Assembly: GCA_016933965.1 (NCBI GenBank)
Contig: JAFGTS010000021.1
Span: forward strand, 1-54,215
DNA: 54,215 nucleotides
Reading direction: 5' to 3'
DNA from: Deltaproteobacteria bacterium
GTDB taxonomy: Bacteria; Desulfobacterota; Syntrophia; Syntrophales; UBA2210
The translations under genes were made by a program, and so were the position numbers. Shown piece after piece: positions 32,907 through 41,554 of the stretch. How positions within the stretch are numbered: the first letter of the stretch is position 1; every line of letters starts with the position of its first letter. The notes below the pieces were generated by a model that did not search any database, had not been told where the DNA came from, and was given only the letters and a program-made list of their open reading frames with translations.

Positions 32907-33763
32907 TCGCTCCTCCCTTCACCACCATCCGTATCGGTCCCTTCCCGCGCACTGTCCACTCCGCCACCGGTTCTTTCATCTTTCTTAAGACCGGCGTCCC
33001 AGCGAAAAACCCTGAGGTTCACGCCCAGATCGAGATCGGTCCTCAGTCTCGCGAGTTCCCTTGAGATCCGGGCGTCTTCAGCGTGGGCATGAAGCATCTC
33101 ACCCGTTTTCCCGGGAACGGTATGGGCAACGGCCAGTATATCTTCGAGCGGGCCGATCTCATTGAGGAGGCGTGCCGCCGTCTTCGGGCCCACGGAGGGG
33201 ACGCCGGGGATCGCATTCGTCGAATCGCCGGTCAACGCAATGAGATCAACGAACTGTTCAGGGGTAACACCATATTTTTCCCGAACATGCTCATGGTCCA
33301 GGGTCCGCTTGTTGAAATGGTCCCTCAGGACGATGCGCTCCGAGAGCAACTGCATGAACATGCGGTCCGTGGACAGGATGACGACCCGGTTGTCGTGCCG
33401 TGCCGTTTTCACTGCAAGGGTGGCGATGATATCATCGGCCTCGATGGCCGGAAATCGCAGGCAGGACACGCCGTGCTCCTCAAAGGCGATCTCAAAGAGC
33501 CGGAGGTTCGCCCGCAGCGCTCCCGGCATGGGCTCACGGCCCTCCTTATACCGCGGATACACGTCATGACGCCAGCTCCGCTCATCACTGTCGAACACGC
33601 AGACGGCATGGGTCGGCCGGCACTCCCTGAGCGCCCGTTCAAGGGACTGCACGGCTGCGGTCAGGGCGCTTTCTGCCTTATCCGGCCCCTCTTCCGCGGG
33701 CTGCGCCGCGTAGACGCGCCGGATAAGGTTCAACCCGTCAACCAGCAGGAATGTGATGTCCAT
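32903..33763 (-). CDS. Xni/ExoIX-like 5' nuclease domain protein
   Basis: ATG 33763 (MDITFLLVDGLNLIRRVYAA); GTG 33769 is an alternative. The 286-residue protein is a stand-alone 5'-3' exonuclease/flap endonuclease domain. It has metal-site motifs 'VFDSDERSWRHDVYPRYKEG', 'FPAIEADDIIATLA' and STDRMFMQLL, and a helix-3-turn-helix 'TGDSTNAIPGVPSVGPKTAA'. The second Asp of the usual STDKD is replaced by Met, as in ExoIX, while the Asp of TGD is kept. About 30 low-complexity residues close the protein. It would trim 5' flaps or RNA primers. It shares ATGA with the glycosidase gene. Confidence 0.92.
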   Translation of the reverse strand: MDITFLLVDGLNLIRRVYAAQPAEEGPDKAESALTAAVQSLERALRECRPTHAVCVFDSDERSWRHDVYPRYKEGREPMPGALRANLRLFEIAFEEHGVSCLRFPAIEADDIIATLAVKTARHDNRVVILSTDRMFMQLLSERIVLRDHFNKRTLDHEHVREKYGVTPEQFVDLIALTGDSTNAIPGVPSVGPKTAARLLNEIGPLEDILAVAHTVPGKTGEMLHAHAEDARISRELARLRTDLDLGVNLRVFRWDAGLKKDERTGGGVDSAREGTDTDGGEGRSE

Positions 33764-33973
33764 ACTCACGTACCGGGGAAATATAATTTTCAGTATGATA
33801 GGACAAGGGCGGGAAAATTGGAAGGTCTATTCACCGGCGTGAATATGTTTCATTGCCGGAATAATGACAGGGGTATGTATTCCGGCACGGGCATGGAGAC
33901 CCGCCCGTGCCGGGGCAACCGTATTAGAGGCATATCAGGCTCTGTCGTACGTGAGCCGGGTCAGGGTTTTCCA

Positions 33974-34516
33974 TTACATGACCAGTCCGGCGGTACCGTT
34001 CTCCGCCGCGTAGGGAGGAACAACGACGGTGACGCGGGTCCCCACGCCGGGCTCTGATTCGAGCCCCATGCGACCGCCGACCCTTCTGATTTGGTCATGC
34101 AGGTCCAGCAGATGGTAGGTCGTTGAGCAGGCCATGAGAGAGTCCCGGTTCGACACATCAAATCCCCTGCCGTCATCCTGGACGCTGATCTCCACGTCCT
34201 TTCCATGACGGGCAAGGGAGATCAGGATGTTTCGCGTATCGCCCCGTTCATAGATGTACGACAGCATCTCCCTGACGAAGTCGAACAGGAGATAGTTGAT
34301 ATCCTTACCCGTCTCCAGGGTCCTGCAGCCGCCCCTGACCTCCACGGTGATGCCGCTCTGTTCCCCGCATGTTTCGGCCAGCCACGAAAGCCCCGCCTTG
34401 ATGGAAGGGAAAAAGTGATTATAGATATTGCTCATTTCCCGAGACCGGTAGCCCTGGTTGAGGTTCAGAACGCCCTCGAACCCCCGGGCTTTTTGTAATG
34501 TCTTGAATCGTTCCAT
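33974..34516 (-). CDS. orphan HATPase-domain protein (histidine-kinase-like, no HisKA seen)
   Basis: A 180-residue cytoplasmic protein. The C-terminal half is a GHKL ATPase: an N-box-like region 'INYLLFDFVREMLSYIYERG', the G1 motif VQDDGRGFDV and a G2-like 'GGRMGLESEPGVGTRVTVVV'. The N-terminal ~60 residues ('GFEGVLNLNQGYRSREMSNI') have no canonical dimerisation H-box, but may carry a degenerate HisKA_3-type helix. It resembles the output half of NarX/DegS sensors. It could be an anti-sigma or truncated kinase. No response regulator is adjacent. GGGAGGTG precedes ATG 34516. Confidence 0.85.
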   Translation of the reverse strand: MERFKTLQKARGFEGVLNLNQGYRSREMSNIYNHFFPSIKAGLSWLAETCGEQSGITVEVRGGCRTLETGKDINYLLFDFVREMLSYIYERGDTRNILISLARHGKDVEISVQDDGRGFDVSNRDSLMACSTTYHLLDLHDQIRRVGGRMGLESEPGVGTRVTVVVPPYAAENGTAGLVM

Positions 34517-34817
34517 GTCATGACACCTCCCTGTGTGCCCTCACGGCACACCATACGTCTATGGTTGCACTTTATCCTTTTTTGAAACAACCGCCATCGG
34601 GAGAACCCTGATTCTGGAGGGGGGAATTCCTGATTTTGGGGAGATGGTCAGGGGGGGAATCACGAATCACGTTGCCTTCCCCTGCCGTCTTTGCTACCCT
34701 GCCGGCATGACAAGGAGTATTGACAATATTTCCTGACAGTTTACAATAGCAACCTGTTTCACTTTCATGAACACGGACCGGCGGGGTAACCGGTTCCGCA
34801 CCCAAAGGAGGGTCTCA
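34517..34817. other. 301-bp divergent intergenic region
   Basis: This separates the orphan HATPase gene from uspA. It contains the uspA promoter at 34720-34747 and G/C-rich stretches near 34615-34660. No ORF of note is seen. Confidence 0.55.
34720..34747 (+). promoter_or_regulatory. strong sigma70-type promoter for uspA
   Basis: TTGACA (34720-34725), 16 bp, then TACAAT (34742-34747). Both hexamers are near consensus, with an expected start near 34754 and the uspA ATG at 34818. Confidence 0.65.
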
Positions 34818-35252
34818 ATGTTTGAAAAAATACTGTTCCCCACTGATTTTTCCGATGTGTCGAAAAAAGCCTTTGAATCCATCAAGCAACTCAAGGGGGC
34901 CGGCACCAGGAAAGTGGTCATTCTTCATGTGATCGACAGCAGATTCTTCGAGGCCGTTTCGTGGCACCCCACGAAAGAGATGGCCGAACTGGAAAAGGAC
35001 ATAATCAAGGAAATTTACGGCGACGTGGAATCCATGAAGAATGAGCTGGAACAGATAGGGATCGAGGTCAAGGTCCGTATCGAAACGGGGGTCCCCTTTT
35101 CGAAAATACTCAGGGTGGAGGAAGAAGAAAAAGTGACCGCCATGGTCATCGGCTCACACGGCGTGAGCAATATCGAAGAGATGCTGATGGGATCGGTTTC
35201 GGAAAAGGTGATACGCAAGGCAAAGAAACCGGTCCTTGTGGTTAAAAGGTAA
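34818..35252 (+). CDS. universal stress protein UspA family
   Basis: ATG 34818 (MFEKILFPTDFSDVSKKAFE) follows AAAGGAGGG. The 144-residue single domain has the UspA N-terminal FPTDFS motif, and the C-terminal 'VIGSHGVSNIEEMLMGSVSE' block that holds the G-x2-G-x9-G-S ATP-binding loop, ending KKPVLVVKR. It binds ATP and is usually induced by starvation or stress. It has its own strong promoter and stands alone, about 200 bp upstream of the acyl-CoA synthetase. Confidence 0.95.
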   Translation: MFEKILFPTDFSDVSKKAFESIKQLKGAGTRKVVILHVIDSRFFEAVSWHPTKEMAELEKDIIKEIYGDVESMKNELEQIGIEVKVRIETGVPFSKILRVEEEEKVTAMVIGSHGVSNIEEMLMGSVSEKVIRKAKKPVLVVKR

Positions 35253-35451
35253 CAAAATTTCATTGCCTCTTGCGACAAGACATATTATAAGCGCTCATCA
35301 ATAAGCGTATTCGGCTTCTCGTATTGTCATTTTCTGTGTTTCTGTCGCATTTGTGTTCGTTTCAATCAGAGTAACAAGCGAACGGAGGTCACGGGTGTTG
35401 TGCAGCCCTTTGAGACCTTCTGTATAAATAGTATCTGCCATGGAGGAAAAA

Positions 35452-37251
35452 ATGTATCAGCTTGAAAAACCGGACAATCTCGTCGAGTTTCTTGAAGGAA
35501 GCGTGAAGCGGTTCCCCGACCGGCCGCTCTTCGGGACGAAAAACAAGGCTGGAGTGTATGAATGGGTCACCTACCGTGAGGTCGGCCGGAGGGTGGACAA
35601 TCTTCGGGGAGGCCTCGCATCGCTGGGAATCAAAAAAGGTGATGCAGTGGGTATCATCGCCAACAACAGGACGGAATGGGGCATCACCGCCTTTGCCGTC
35701 TTCGGGCTCAACGCGCGTTTCATTCCCATGTATGAAGCGGAACTGGAACAGATATGGAAATACATCGTCACCGATGCCGCCATAAAGGTGCTTCTCGTTT
35801 CAAAGCCCGAGATCTACGAGAGAGTGAAATACTTCCTCAGGGACATACCGACACTGGAACATATGTACCTCATAGAGGGTGACGGCGACGACAGCATGGC
35901 CGCGCTGGAGAAGATCGGAGAAAAAAATCCCGTCCCGGCCGTGCATCCCGATCCCGAAGATATCGCCGTTCTCATATACACCTCGGGAACAACGGGCGAC
36001 CCGAAGGGTGTCCTGCTGTCGCACGGCAACATGACCAGCAATTCCCACGCCGGCCGCAAGAGCTATCACGAGATCAACAATTTCGACGGCGGACGGGTCC
36101 TCTCCATCCTGCCCTGGGCGCATTCCTACGCTCAGACAGCGGAATTCTACACGATCATCTATCTCGGCGGCTCGATCGGCATCATGGAAAGTGTGGCCAC
36201 ACTGGCCGCTGATATCGCCACCATCAAACCCGTGTGGCTCGTGGCCGTACCCCGGGTATTCAACAAGATCTATGACGGCCTCTGGACGCGGATGAACGAA
36301 GAAGGCGGCCTGGCAAAAAAATTATTTGTCATGGGGGTGGAAAGCGCCAGGAAAAAGCGTGAGCTCGCTGAAAAGGGAGCATCCGACTTCATGACGAACC
36401 TGAAGTTCGGCATCGCCGACAAGATCGTCTTCAAAAAGATCCGCGACCGGCTCGGCGGCAGGCTGGAAGGGGTCATGACGGCGAGCGCCGCCATGAACGT
36501 GGATATTTCTCACTTCTTTTTCGATATCGGCATTCCCATCTACGATTGTTACGGCATGACCGAGACGTCACCGGCGATCACCATGAACCGTTCCGATGAT
36601 TACCGCATCGGCAGCGTGGGAAAAGCGATCGAAAAGGTAACGGTCGTCATCGATCCATCGGTCGTTGAAGAAGGCGCGACGGACGGAGAGATCATTGCCT
36701 ACGGCCCAAATGTCATGAAGGGCTATCACAACAAACCGGAGCAGACCCGGGAGGTCATGACCGAAGACGGCGGCGTCAGGACAGGCGACCGGGGCCGCCT
36801 CGACAAGGACGGGTTCCTTTACATAACGGGTCGGATCAAGGAGCAATACAAGCTCGAGAATGGCAAGTTCGTCTTCCCCGCTTCGCTGGAAGAAGATATC
36901 CGGCTCGTTACATACGTGGAAAATGCCATGGTCTTTGGAGAGAACAAGCCCTATAATATCTGCCTTATCGTCCCGGATTTTGTGGTACTGAGAAAATACG
37001 CCGAGAAGAATGGCCTGCCCACCGATCCGGAGGAAATGATCAGGAATCGGCAGATAACGGACATGATATCCTCTGAGATCATGAAATCCCTCAGTGGGAA
37101 GTACGGCGGGTACGAGATACCGAAGAAATTCGTCTACATAACGGACAATTTCACGCTCGAGAACGGCATGCTCACCCAGACGCTGAAGTTGAAACGGCGT
37201 GCCGTGGTGACCAAGTACCAGCCGGTGATCGATTCTCAATACAAAGGGTAG
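35452..37251 (+). CDS. long-chain acyl-CoA synthetase (AMP-forming)
   Basis: ATG 35452 ([20 protein letters not shown]) is chosen because GGAGG precedes it; ATG 35440 would put the site inside. The 599-residue protein has the AMP-binding P-loop '[20 protein letters not shown]', '[16 protein letters not shown]' and the hinge '[20 protein letters not shown]'. Its organisation resembles FAA1/FadD15-type long-chain enzymes ('[16 protein letters not shown]'). It activates fatty acids to acyl-CoA at the membrane face. PaaK and the ACT protein follow in the same direction (38-bp gap), forming an acid-activation operon. Confidence 0.94.
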   Translation: MYQLEKPDNLVEFLEGSVKRFPDRPLFGTKNKAGVYEWVTYREVGRRVDNLRGGLASLGIKKGDAVGIIANNRTEWGITAFAVFGLNARFIPMYEAELEQIWKYIVTDAAIKVLLVSKPEIYERVKYFLRDIPTLEHMYLIEGDGDDSMAALEKIGEKNPVPAVHPDPEDIAVLIYTSGTTGDPKGVLLSHGNMTSNSHAGRKSYHEINNFDGGRVLSILPWAHSYAQTAEFYTIIYLGGSIGIMESVATLAADIATIKPVWLVAVPRVFNKIYDGLWTRMNEEGGLAKKLFVMGVESARKKRELAEKGASDFMTNLKFGIADKIVFKKIRDRLGGRLEGVMTASAAMNVDISHFFFDIGIPIYDCYGMTETSPAITMNRSDDYRIGSVGKAIEKVTVVIDPSVVEEGATDGEIIAYGPNVMKGYHNKPEQTREVMTEDGGVRTGDRGRLDKDGFLYITGRIKEQYKLENGKFVFPASLEEDIRLVTYVENAMVFGENKPYNICLIVPDFVVLRKYAEKNGLPTDPEEMIRNRQITDMISSEIMKSLSGKYGGYEIPKKFVYITDNFTLENGMLTQTLKLKRRAVVTKYQPVIDSQYKG

Positions 37252-37289
37252 AAAGATGTGAGGAAAACGCAACGGAAGGAGCACGGATC

Positions 37290-38606
37290 ATGATCTACAA
37301 TGAAGAATTTGAAACCCTCCCCCGGGAAGCCCTTGAAGCTCTTCAGCTCAAACGCCTGAAAAACGTCGTCGAGCGCGTCTATCACACGGTCGGATTTTAC
37401 CGCAAGGCCTTCGACAATGCCGGCGTGACCCCCGATAACATCGAAACCCTTGAAGATATCAGGAAACTGCCCTTTACCACGAAACAGGACCTGAAAGACA
37501 ACTACCCCTTCGGCATGTTCGCGGTACCGATGAGCAACGTGGTCCGTCTCCATGCCTCGTCGGGGACGACGGGCAAACCGACCGTGGTGGGTTACACCCA
37601 GCGGGACATAGAGACCTGGTCCCGGCTCATGGCACGCTCCTTCGTGGCCGCGGGCCTGACAAAGAACGACATCATACACAATGCTTACGGCTACGGGCTC
37701 TTTACAGGCGGCCTCGGGGCCCACTACGGCGCGGAGCTTCTCGGTGCGAGCGTTATCCCCATGTCGGGAGGCAGCACCAAAAAACAGCTACTGATCCTTC
37801 AGGATTTCGGGCCGACGGCGATCTGCTGCACCCCCTCCTACGCCCTTTACCTTGCCGAGCAGGGTGAGGAAATGGGGCTCGACATGAAGTCCCTCAACCT
37901 CAGGGTCGGCGTTCTCGGCGCCGAACCCTGGAGCGAAAAGATGCGCCGGGAAATAGAGAACCGGCTGGAGATCCTGGCGCTCAATATTTACGGCCTGTCC
38001 GAGATCATCGGGCCCGGCGTCGCCATGGAGTGCGCGGAAGGGCGGAACGGCATGCACATCTTTGAAGATCATTTCATCGTCGAGTGTGTCGATCCCGTGA
38101 CCGGGGAAACCCTTCCCTACGGCGAAGAGGGGGAACTGGTCTTCACGACGCTCACGAAAGAGGCCTTTCCGCTGGTCCGGTACCGCACACGGGACCTCTC
38201 CCGGCTTATCCATGAGCCCTGCCGGTGCGGCAGGACGATGCTCAGGATGGCCCGTATCTCGGGGCGAAGCGACGACATGCTGGTGATACGCGGCGTCAAT
38301 GTCTTTCCCTCGCAGATCGAAAGCGTGCTTCTGGGTATCGAAGGGCTGGAACCGCATTATCAGCTCATAGTTGACCGGCAGGACAAGCTCGACACCCTCG
38401 AAATACAGGTGGAGGTCGGGGAAGCCCTCTTTTCCGACGAGGTCCGGTCCCTTCAGCAGCTTGAACGACGCATATCCAAAGATATCAAGGATTATTTAGG
38501 TGTTACAGCAGCGGTGAAACTGGTGGGTCCGAAAAGTCTCCAGCGATACGAAGGAAAGGCGGAACGGGTCATCGACAAACGCACCAACGTGTTCAACCAC
38601 TCATAG
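37290..38606 (+). CDS. paaK: phenylacetate-CoA ligase family protein
   Basis: The 438-residue protein has the PaaK-type P-loop '[17 protein letters not shown]', '[20 protein letters not shown]' and the C-terminal '[20 protein letters not shown]' with two Cys that often bind zinc, then [20 protein letters not shown]. It activates phenylacetate or another aryl acid to its CoA ester with ATP. Many Desulfobacterota carry several paaK-ACT pairs whose true substrates vary (for instance indolepyruvate or amino-acid-derived aryl acids). An ATG behind GGAAGGAG starts the gene. Confidence 0.94.
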   Translation: MIYNEEFETLPREALEALQLKRLKNVVERVYHTVGFYRKAFDNAGVTPDNIETLEDIRKLPFTTKQDLKDNYPFGMFAVPMSNVVRLHASSGTTGKPTVVGYTQRDIETWSRLMARSFVAAGLTKNDIIHNAYGYGLFTGGLGAHYGAELLGASVIPMSGGSTKKQLLILQDFGPTAICCTPSYALYLAEQGEEMGLDMKSLNLRVGVLGAEPWSEKMRREIENRLEILALNIYGLSEIIGPGVAMECAEGRNGMHIFEDHFIVECVDPVTGETLPYGEEGELVFTTLTKEAFPLVRYRTRDLSRLIHEPCRCGRTMLRMARISGRSDDMLVIRGVNVFPSQIESVLLGIEGLEPHYQLIVDRQDKLDTLEIQVEVGEALFSDEVRSLQQLERRISKDIKDYLGVTAAVKLVGPKSLQRYEGKAERVIDKRTNVFNHS

Positions 38607-38616
38607 GAGGTTGCCC

Positions 38617-39048
38617 ATGAAAGTCAACCAGATATCCATCTTTCTCGAAAACAGGCCGGGCACGCTCGAATATGCCACGAGGGTGCTCAAGGAGGCGGGC
38701 ATCAACATACGCGCCCTGTCTTTGGCCGACACCTCCGATTTCGGCATACTGAGGCTCATTGTCAACAACATCGACGTTGCGGAAAAGGCGCTTCAGGAGA
38801 AAGGGTTCACCGTGCGCAGAACGTCGGTGGTGGCCGTGGAAATTCCCGACCGTCCGGGCGGCCTGCACGGAATCGTTGAGGCAATATCCCGGAAGGGGGT
38901 CAATATCGAGTACACCTATGCCTTCGTGGAGCGAAGCGGCGAAAACGCCATCATCATATTCCGGTTCGACAAGACGGAGGAGGCCATCGAAGCGCTCATG
39001 GAAAGCGGTTTCACAGTCCTGCCAGGTGAGAAGCTGTATAAACTGTAA
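38617..39048 (+). CDS. tandem ACT-domain protein
   Basis: ATG 38617 (MKVNQISIFLENRPGTLEYA) follows TAGGAGG ten bases after the paaK stop. The 143 residues form two ACT domains: 'ISIFLENRPGTLEYATRVL' and 'VAVEIPDRPGGLHGIVEAIS', each with the N/DRPG loop that binds amino acids at dimer interfaces. Such proteins are almost always coupled to paaK and probably tune it in response to an aromatic or branched amino acid. Confidence 0.93.
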   Translation: MKVNQISIFLENRPGTLEYATRVLKEAGINIRALSLADTSDFGILRLIVNNIDVAEKALQEKGFTVRRTSVVAVEIPDRPGGLHGIVEAISRKGVNIEYTYAFVERSGENAIIIFRFDKTEEAIEALMESGFTVLPGEKLYKL

Positions 39049-39239
39049 ATATGGATTGAAGGATTACGGATTACGGATTACGGTGCTCCGGTGAGATTGC
39101 CGCGCCGCTTCGTGGCTTGCAATGACGTCAAAACGGATGTAGTTCGCCGATTTATCGGCGTCTTTCATCCTTCTTCGTGTCAGTCCCCAAAAACGCCCGA
39201 TACATCGGGCAACTACAAAAACGGTTCCCGAATCCCGTT
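39049..39239. repeat. repeat-rich intergenic segment
   Basis: Three tandem GGATTAC units lie at about 39060-39080. Two short palindromes follow: CGCCGATTTATCGGCG (about 39147-39162) and GCCCGATACATCGGGC (about 39194-39209). No gene is present. The segment looks like accumulated intergenic repeats rather than a regulatory region for the convergent genes ACT and Nudix. Confidence 0.6.
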
Positions 39240-39683
39240 TCACGATTCCCCGGTCCCGAGGAACCCGATCGACCGCAGGAGCTTGACGGTGTTTTTTGAT
39301 ATGGGGACCGTGAGCACTTCATCGGGCGCGAACCACCGGGCCTCCAGGGCGTCGTCGGCCCCCTGCGGTTCACCTGACCGGTAGTGCGCCATCAGATCGA
39401 TGATGACGTAATGGAACCGGATCCGGCCATCCGGGTCTCTTTCAATAAAATCAAAAGAATATATAGGCTCCCCCGCTTCGATGATGATGCCCGTCTCTTC
39501 CTGTATCTCCCGTTCGGCCGCCTGGGCGAGCGATTCACCGAGGTTCAGGCCGCCGCCCGGAATGGCCCACAATCCCCTGCTGGGAGGCACCCCCCGCCGC
39601 ACCAGAAGCACCCTGCCATCCTCTATGACCACGGCTCCGACACCCACCCGGGGCATATCGGGATATTCGTTTTTCCGGGACAA
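39240..39683 (-). CDS. Nudix hydrolase
   Basis: A Nudix fold protein with the full box 'GGGLNLGESLAQAAEREIQE' followed by ETGI (G-x5-E-x7-R-E-x2-E-E-x-G). The residues around it, 'RGLWAIPGG' and 'FHYVIIDLMAHYRSGEP', are typical of ADP-ribose or (d)NTP pyrophosphohydrolases. The start is ambiguous: TTG 39683 after AAAGGAGAAAAGGGG is favoured, GTG 39707 is possible. The length of 147-155 residues is normal. It is downstream of the NRDE gene by about 47 bp. It would clean up oxidised or excess nucleotides; the substrate is unknown. Confidence 0.9.
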   Translation of the reverse strand: MSRKNEYPDMPRVGVGAVVIEDGRVLLVRRGVPPSRGLWAIPGGGLNLGESLAQAAEREIQEETGIIIEAGEPIYSFDFIERDPDGRIRFHYVIIDLMAHYRSGEPQGADDALEARWFAPDEVLTVPISKNTVKLLRSIGFLGTGES

Positions 39684-39730
39684 CCCCTTTTCTCCTTTCA
39701 CCTTCACCGACGGGCCGCGGCTTCCCCGAT

Positions 39731-40513
39731 CTACAGGAGAGCGGACGCGTCAAGCATGAACTTGCCGACCATTGTTTCGTACGATTCGGGTTCACCGTTG
39801 AAGACCCGCTCGATGAATCTGACGTTCCCGCCGTGCTCGACGAAAATGACCGTCGAGGACCGTGTACCGTACCCCTCGGTCCTGACGAAAACGGAAGAAA
39901 GGATCCGCTCCCATACAAGACCCACGCCCGTATCGGGAAGGTCCGCATCAGCCGGTTTCGACCGGTCGGCAAGGATGTGGAAGATATCCTCCGGAGACGG
40001 TTCTTCACCGCCGGCCATCACCCGGTCAAGCCGTTCCCTGGCAAGCCGCACCTTCGGCCAGGGCGTATCGAGAAAGTGATTGCTCAGGCCGTAGGAACCC
40101 GGCCGCAGTTGCGTGACCGAATCCTTCAGATTCGAAAAATAGAAGAAGCCTTCCCTGTTCCCCACTATGATGTTGTACCCGCTGTACCGGTCCGACCGGG
40201 CCTTCAGGCGCTCAAGACAGGAAAGCGGATGTTCATCGCCGCAGAGGAAGTCCCGTACCAGGAGCCCCCGTGAGGGCGCCTCCTTTTTCAATCGCGCCAG
40301 GTCCCGCACATTGGTCAGCGCCGCGAATCGCCCCCCCGTGGTCATGCCGAGCCAGGTGCCCCCCTCCCTGAGGTCCCGTCCGGCGAACACCCCGGGGTGG
40401 TCGGGCCAGAATCCCGCCGGGGCCGACGGCCGTTCATAGAGCTCGTCCCGGTTGGCGGCGACGATCAGGCTGTAGCGTGGATGCGATCTATATGAAATAT
40501 ACAGAATACACAC
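39731..40513 (-). CDS. NRDE (TANGO2-like) family protein
   Basis: A 260-residue protein starting at GTG 40513 as MCILYISYRSHPRYSLIVAA, followed by NRDEL, the family name motif. 'PGVFAGRDLREGGTWLGMT' and 'ALTNVRD' are the other conserved blocks. The N-terminal Met-Cys arrangement recalls N-terminal nucleophile hydrolases, to which this family is structurally likened. In eukaryotes TANGO2 has been connected with haem or lipid handling; the bacterial role is unsettled. It precedes the Nudix gene. The Sir2 gene lies 103 bp upstream. Confidence 0.93.
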   Translation of the reverse strand: MCILYISYRSHPRYSLIVAANRDELYERPSAPAGFWPDHPGVFAGRDLREGGTWLGMTTGGRFAALTNVRDLARLKKEAPSRGLLVRDFLCGDEHPLSCLERLKARSDRYSGYNIIVGNREGFFYFSNLKDSVTQLRPGSYGLSNHFLDTPWPKVRLARERLDRVMAGGEEPSPEDIFHILADRSKPADADLPDTGVGLVWERILSSVFVRTEGYGTRSSTVIFVEHGGNVRFIERVFNGEPESYETMVGKFMLDASALL

Positions 40514-40616
40514 GGTTGTTCTTTCTCCCTGTCGCTCGATCTATCCTCTCATTCTCCGTTCCACTCTGCCAGAGGGCCTACTCCCTTTTTCAAAAGAGAA
40601 CAAAACCACAGGAGAA

Positions 40617-41396
40617 CTAGGCCAGCTTCTTTTTAACCTCCTCGATAATGCCCGCCATGGTGTCACCGGCGCCCTCGTTGATAAGGACATCGGCACGGTG
40701 GTCATAGGGAGTAGGTCCGATATTGATGATGACCAGCGGCGCCCCGGCGTCCTGGGCATAGGAAGGGATAAAGGCCGCCGGCTGGACCACGAGCGAGGAA
40801 CCGACCACGATAAAGAGATCACAGGTTCGCGTGTGGTATATGGCGGCGTCCACTGTATCGGCCGGAAGGGCCTCGCCGAAAAAGACCACGTCCGGTTTCA
40901 GAATACCGCTGCATGTCGCGCAATCCGGTTCGGCGACCCCCGATCTCAGGAGCTCTCTGACCTGGTCCATTGAATACCGCTCGCCGCAATCAACACAACG
41001 GGCCCAGAGCATGTTGCCGTGCAGCTCAAAGACGCTGTCGCGGGAATTCCCCGCCCGCTGATGAAGGTCATCGATGTTCTGGGTGATGACGCAACTGAGC
41101 TTCCCCAGTTTCTCCAGCTCGACGATGGCACGGTGCGCCCTGTTCGGCTGCACGTCCTGAAACAACCCTTCCTCGATGAGGATCTTCCACTGCTTTCGCC
41201 GCGTATCGGCGCTGGTCATGAACTTGTGTATCGTGAAATCATCGGGGTCAAAGCGCGTCCAGATCCCGCCGGGACTTCTGAAATCAGGGATCCCCGACTC
41301 CGTGCTGACCCCGGCGCCGGTAAAGACCACGATACGTTCCGACCGCACTATCATATCAGCGACCGCTCGAATCTTCGATCCCACGTCGTTCCCCAT
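40617..41396 (-). CDS. NAD-dependent protein deacylase, Sir2 family
   Basis: A 259-residue sirtuin. The NAD-binding motif is 'FTGAGVSTESGIPDFRSPGG'. TQNIDDLHQRAG, the catalytic His in FELHGNML, and a zinc site of two Cys pairs (CVDCG and CATCSG) are present, followed by 'PDVVFFGEALP' and 'VGSSLVVQPAA'. It removes acetyl or longer acyl groups from lysine in proteins, making nicotinamide and O-acyl-ADP-ribose, and in acyl-CoA-rich anaerobes it often reverses acyl-CoA-driven lysine modification. It is divergent from the spermidine-synthase-like gene (158 bp between starts). Confidence 0.96.
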   Translation of the reverse strand: MGNDVGSKIRAVADMIVRSERIVVFTGAGVSTESGIPDFRSPGGIWTRFDPDDFTIHKFMTSADTRRKQWKILIEEGLFQDVQPNRAHRAIVELEKLGKLSCVITQNIDDLHQRAGNSRDSVFELHGNMLWARCVDCGERYSMDQVRELLRSGVAEPDCATCSGILKPDVVFFGEALPADTVDAAIYHTRTCDLFIVVGSSLVVQPAAFIPSYAQDAGAPLVIINIGPTPYDHRADVLINEGAGDTMAGIIEEVKKKLA

Positions 41397-41554
41397 TCCA
41401 GGCCCCCCTTGAGATATTTGGGAGTCCTATATCACAAAACCGTGCGGGGACACAGGAACTTTTTCCCGTACCGGAAAGATCAGTGAAATTTGATATTAAT
41501 CGGAAATAAGGATAGAGTACTCGAATACCTGCTGAGAGGAAACAACCCGCGAAC

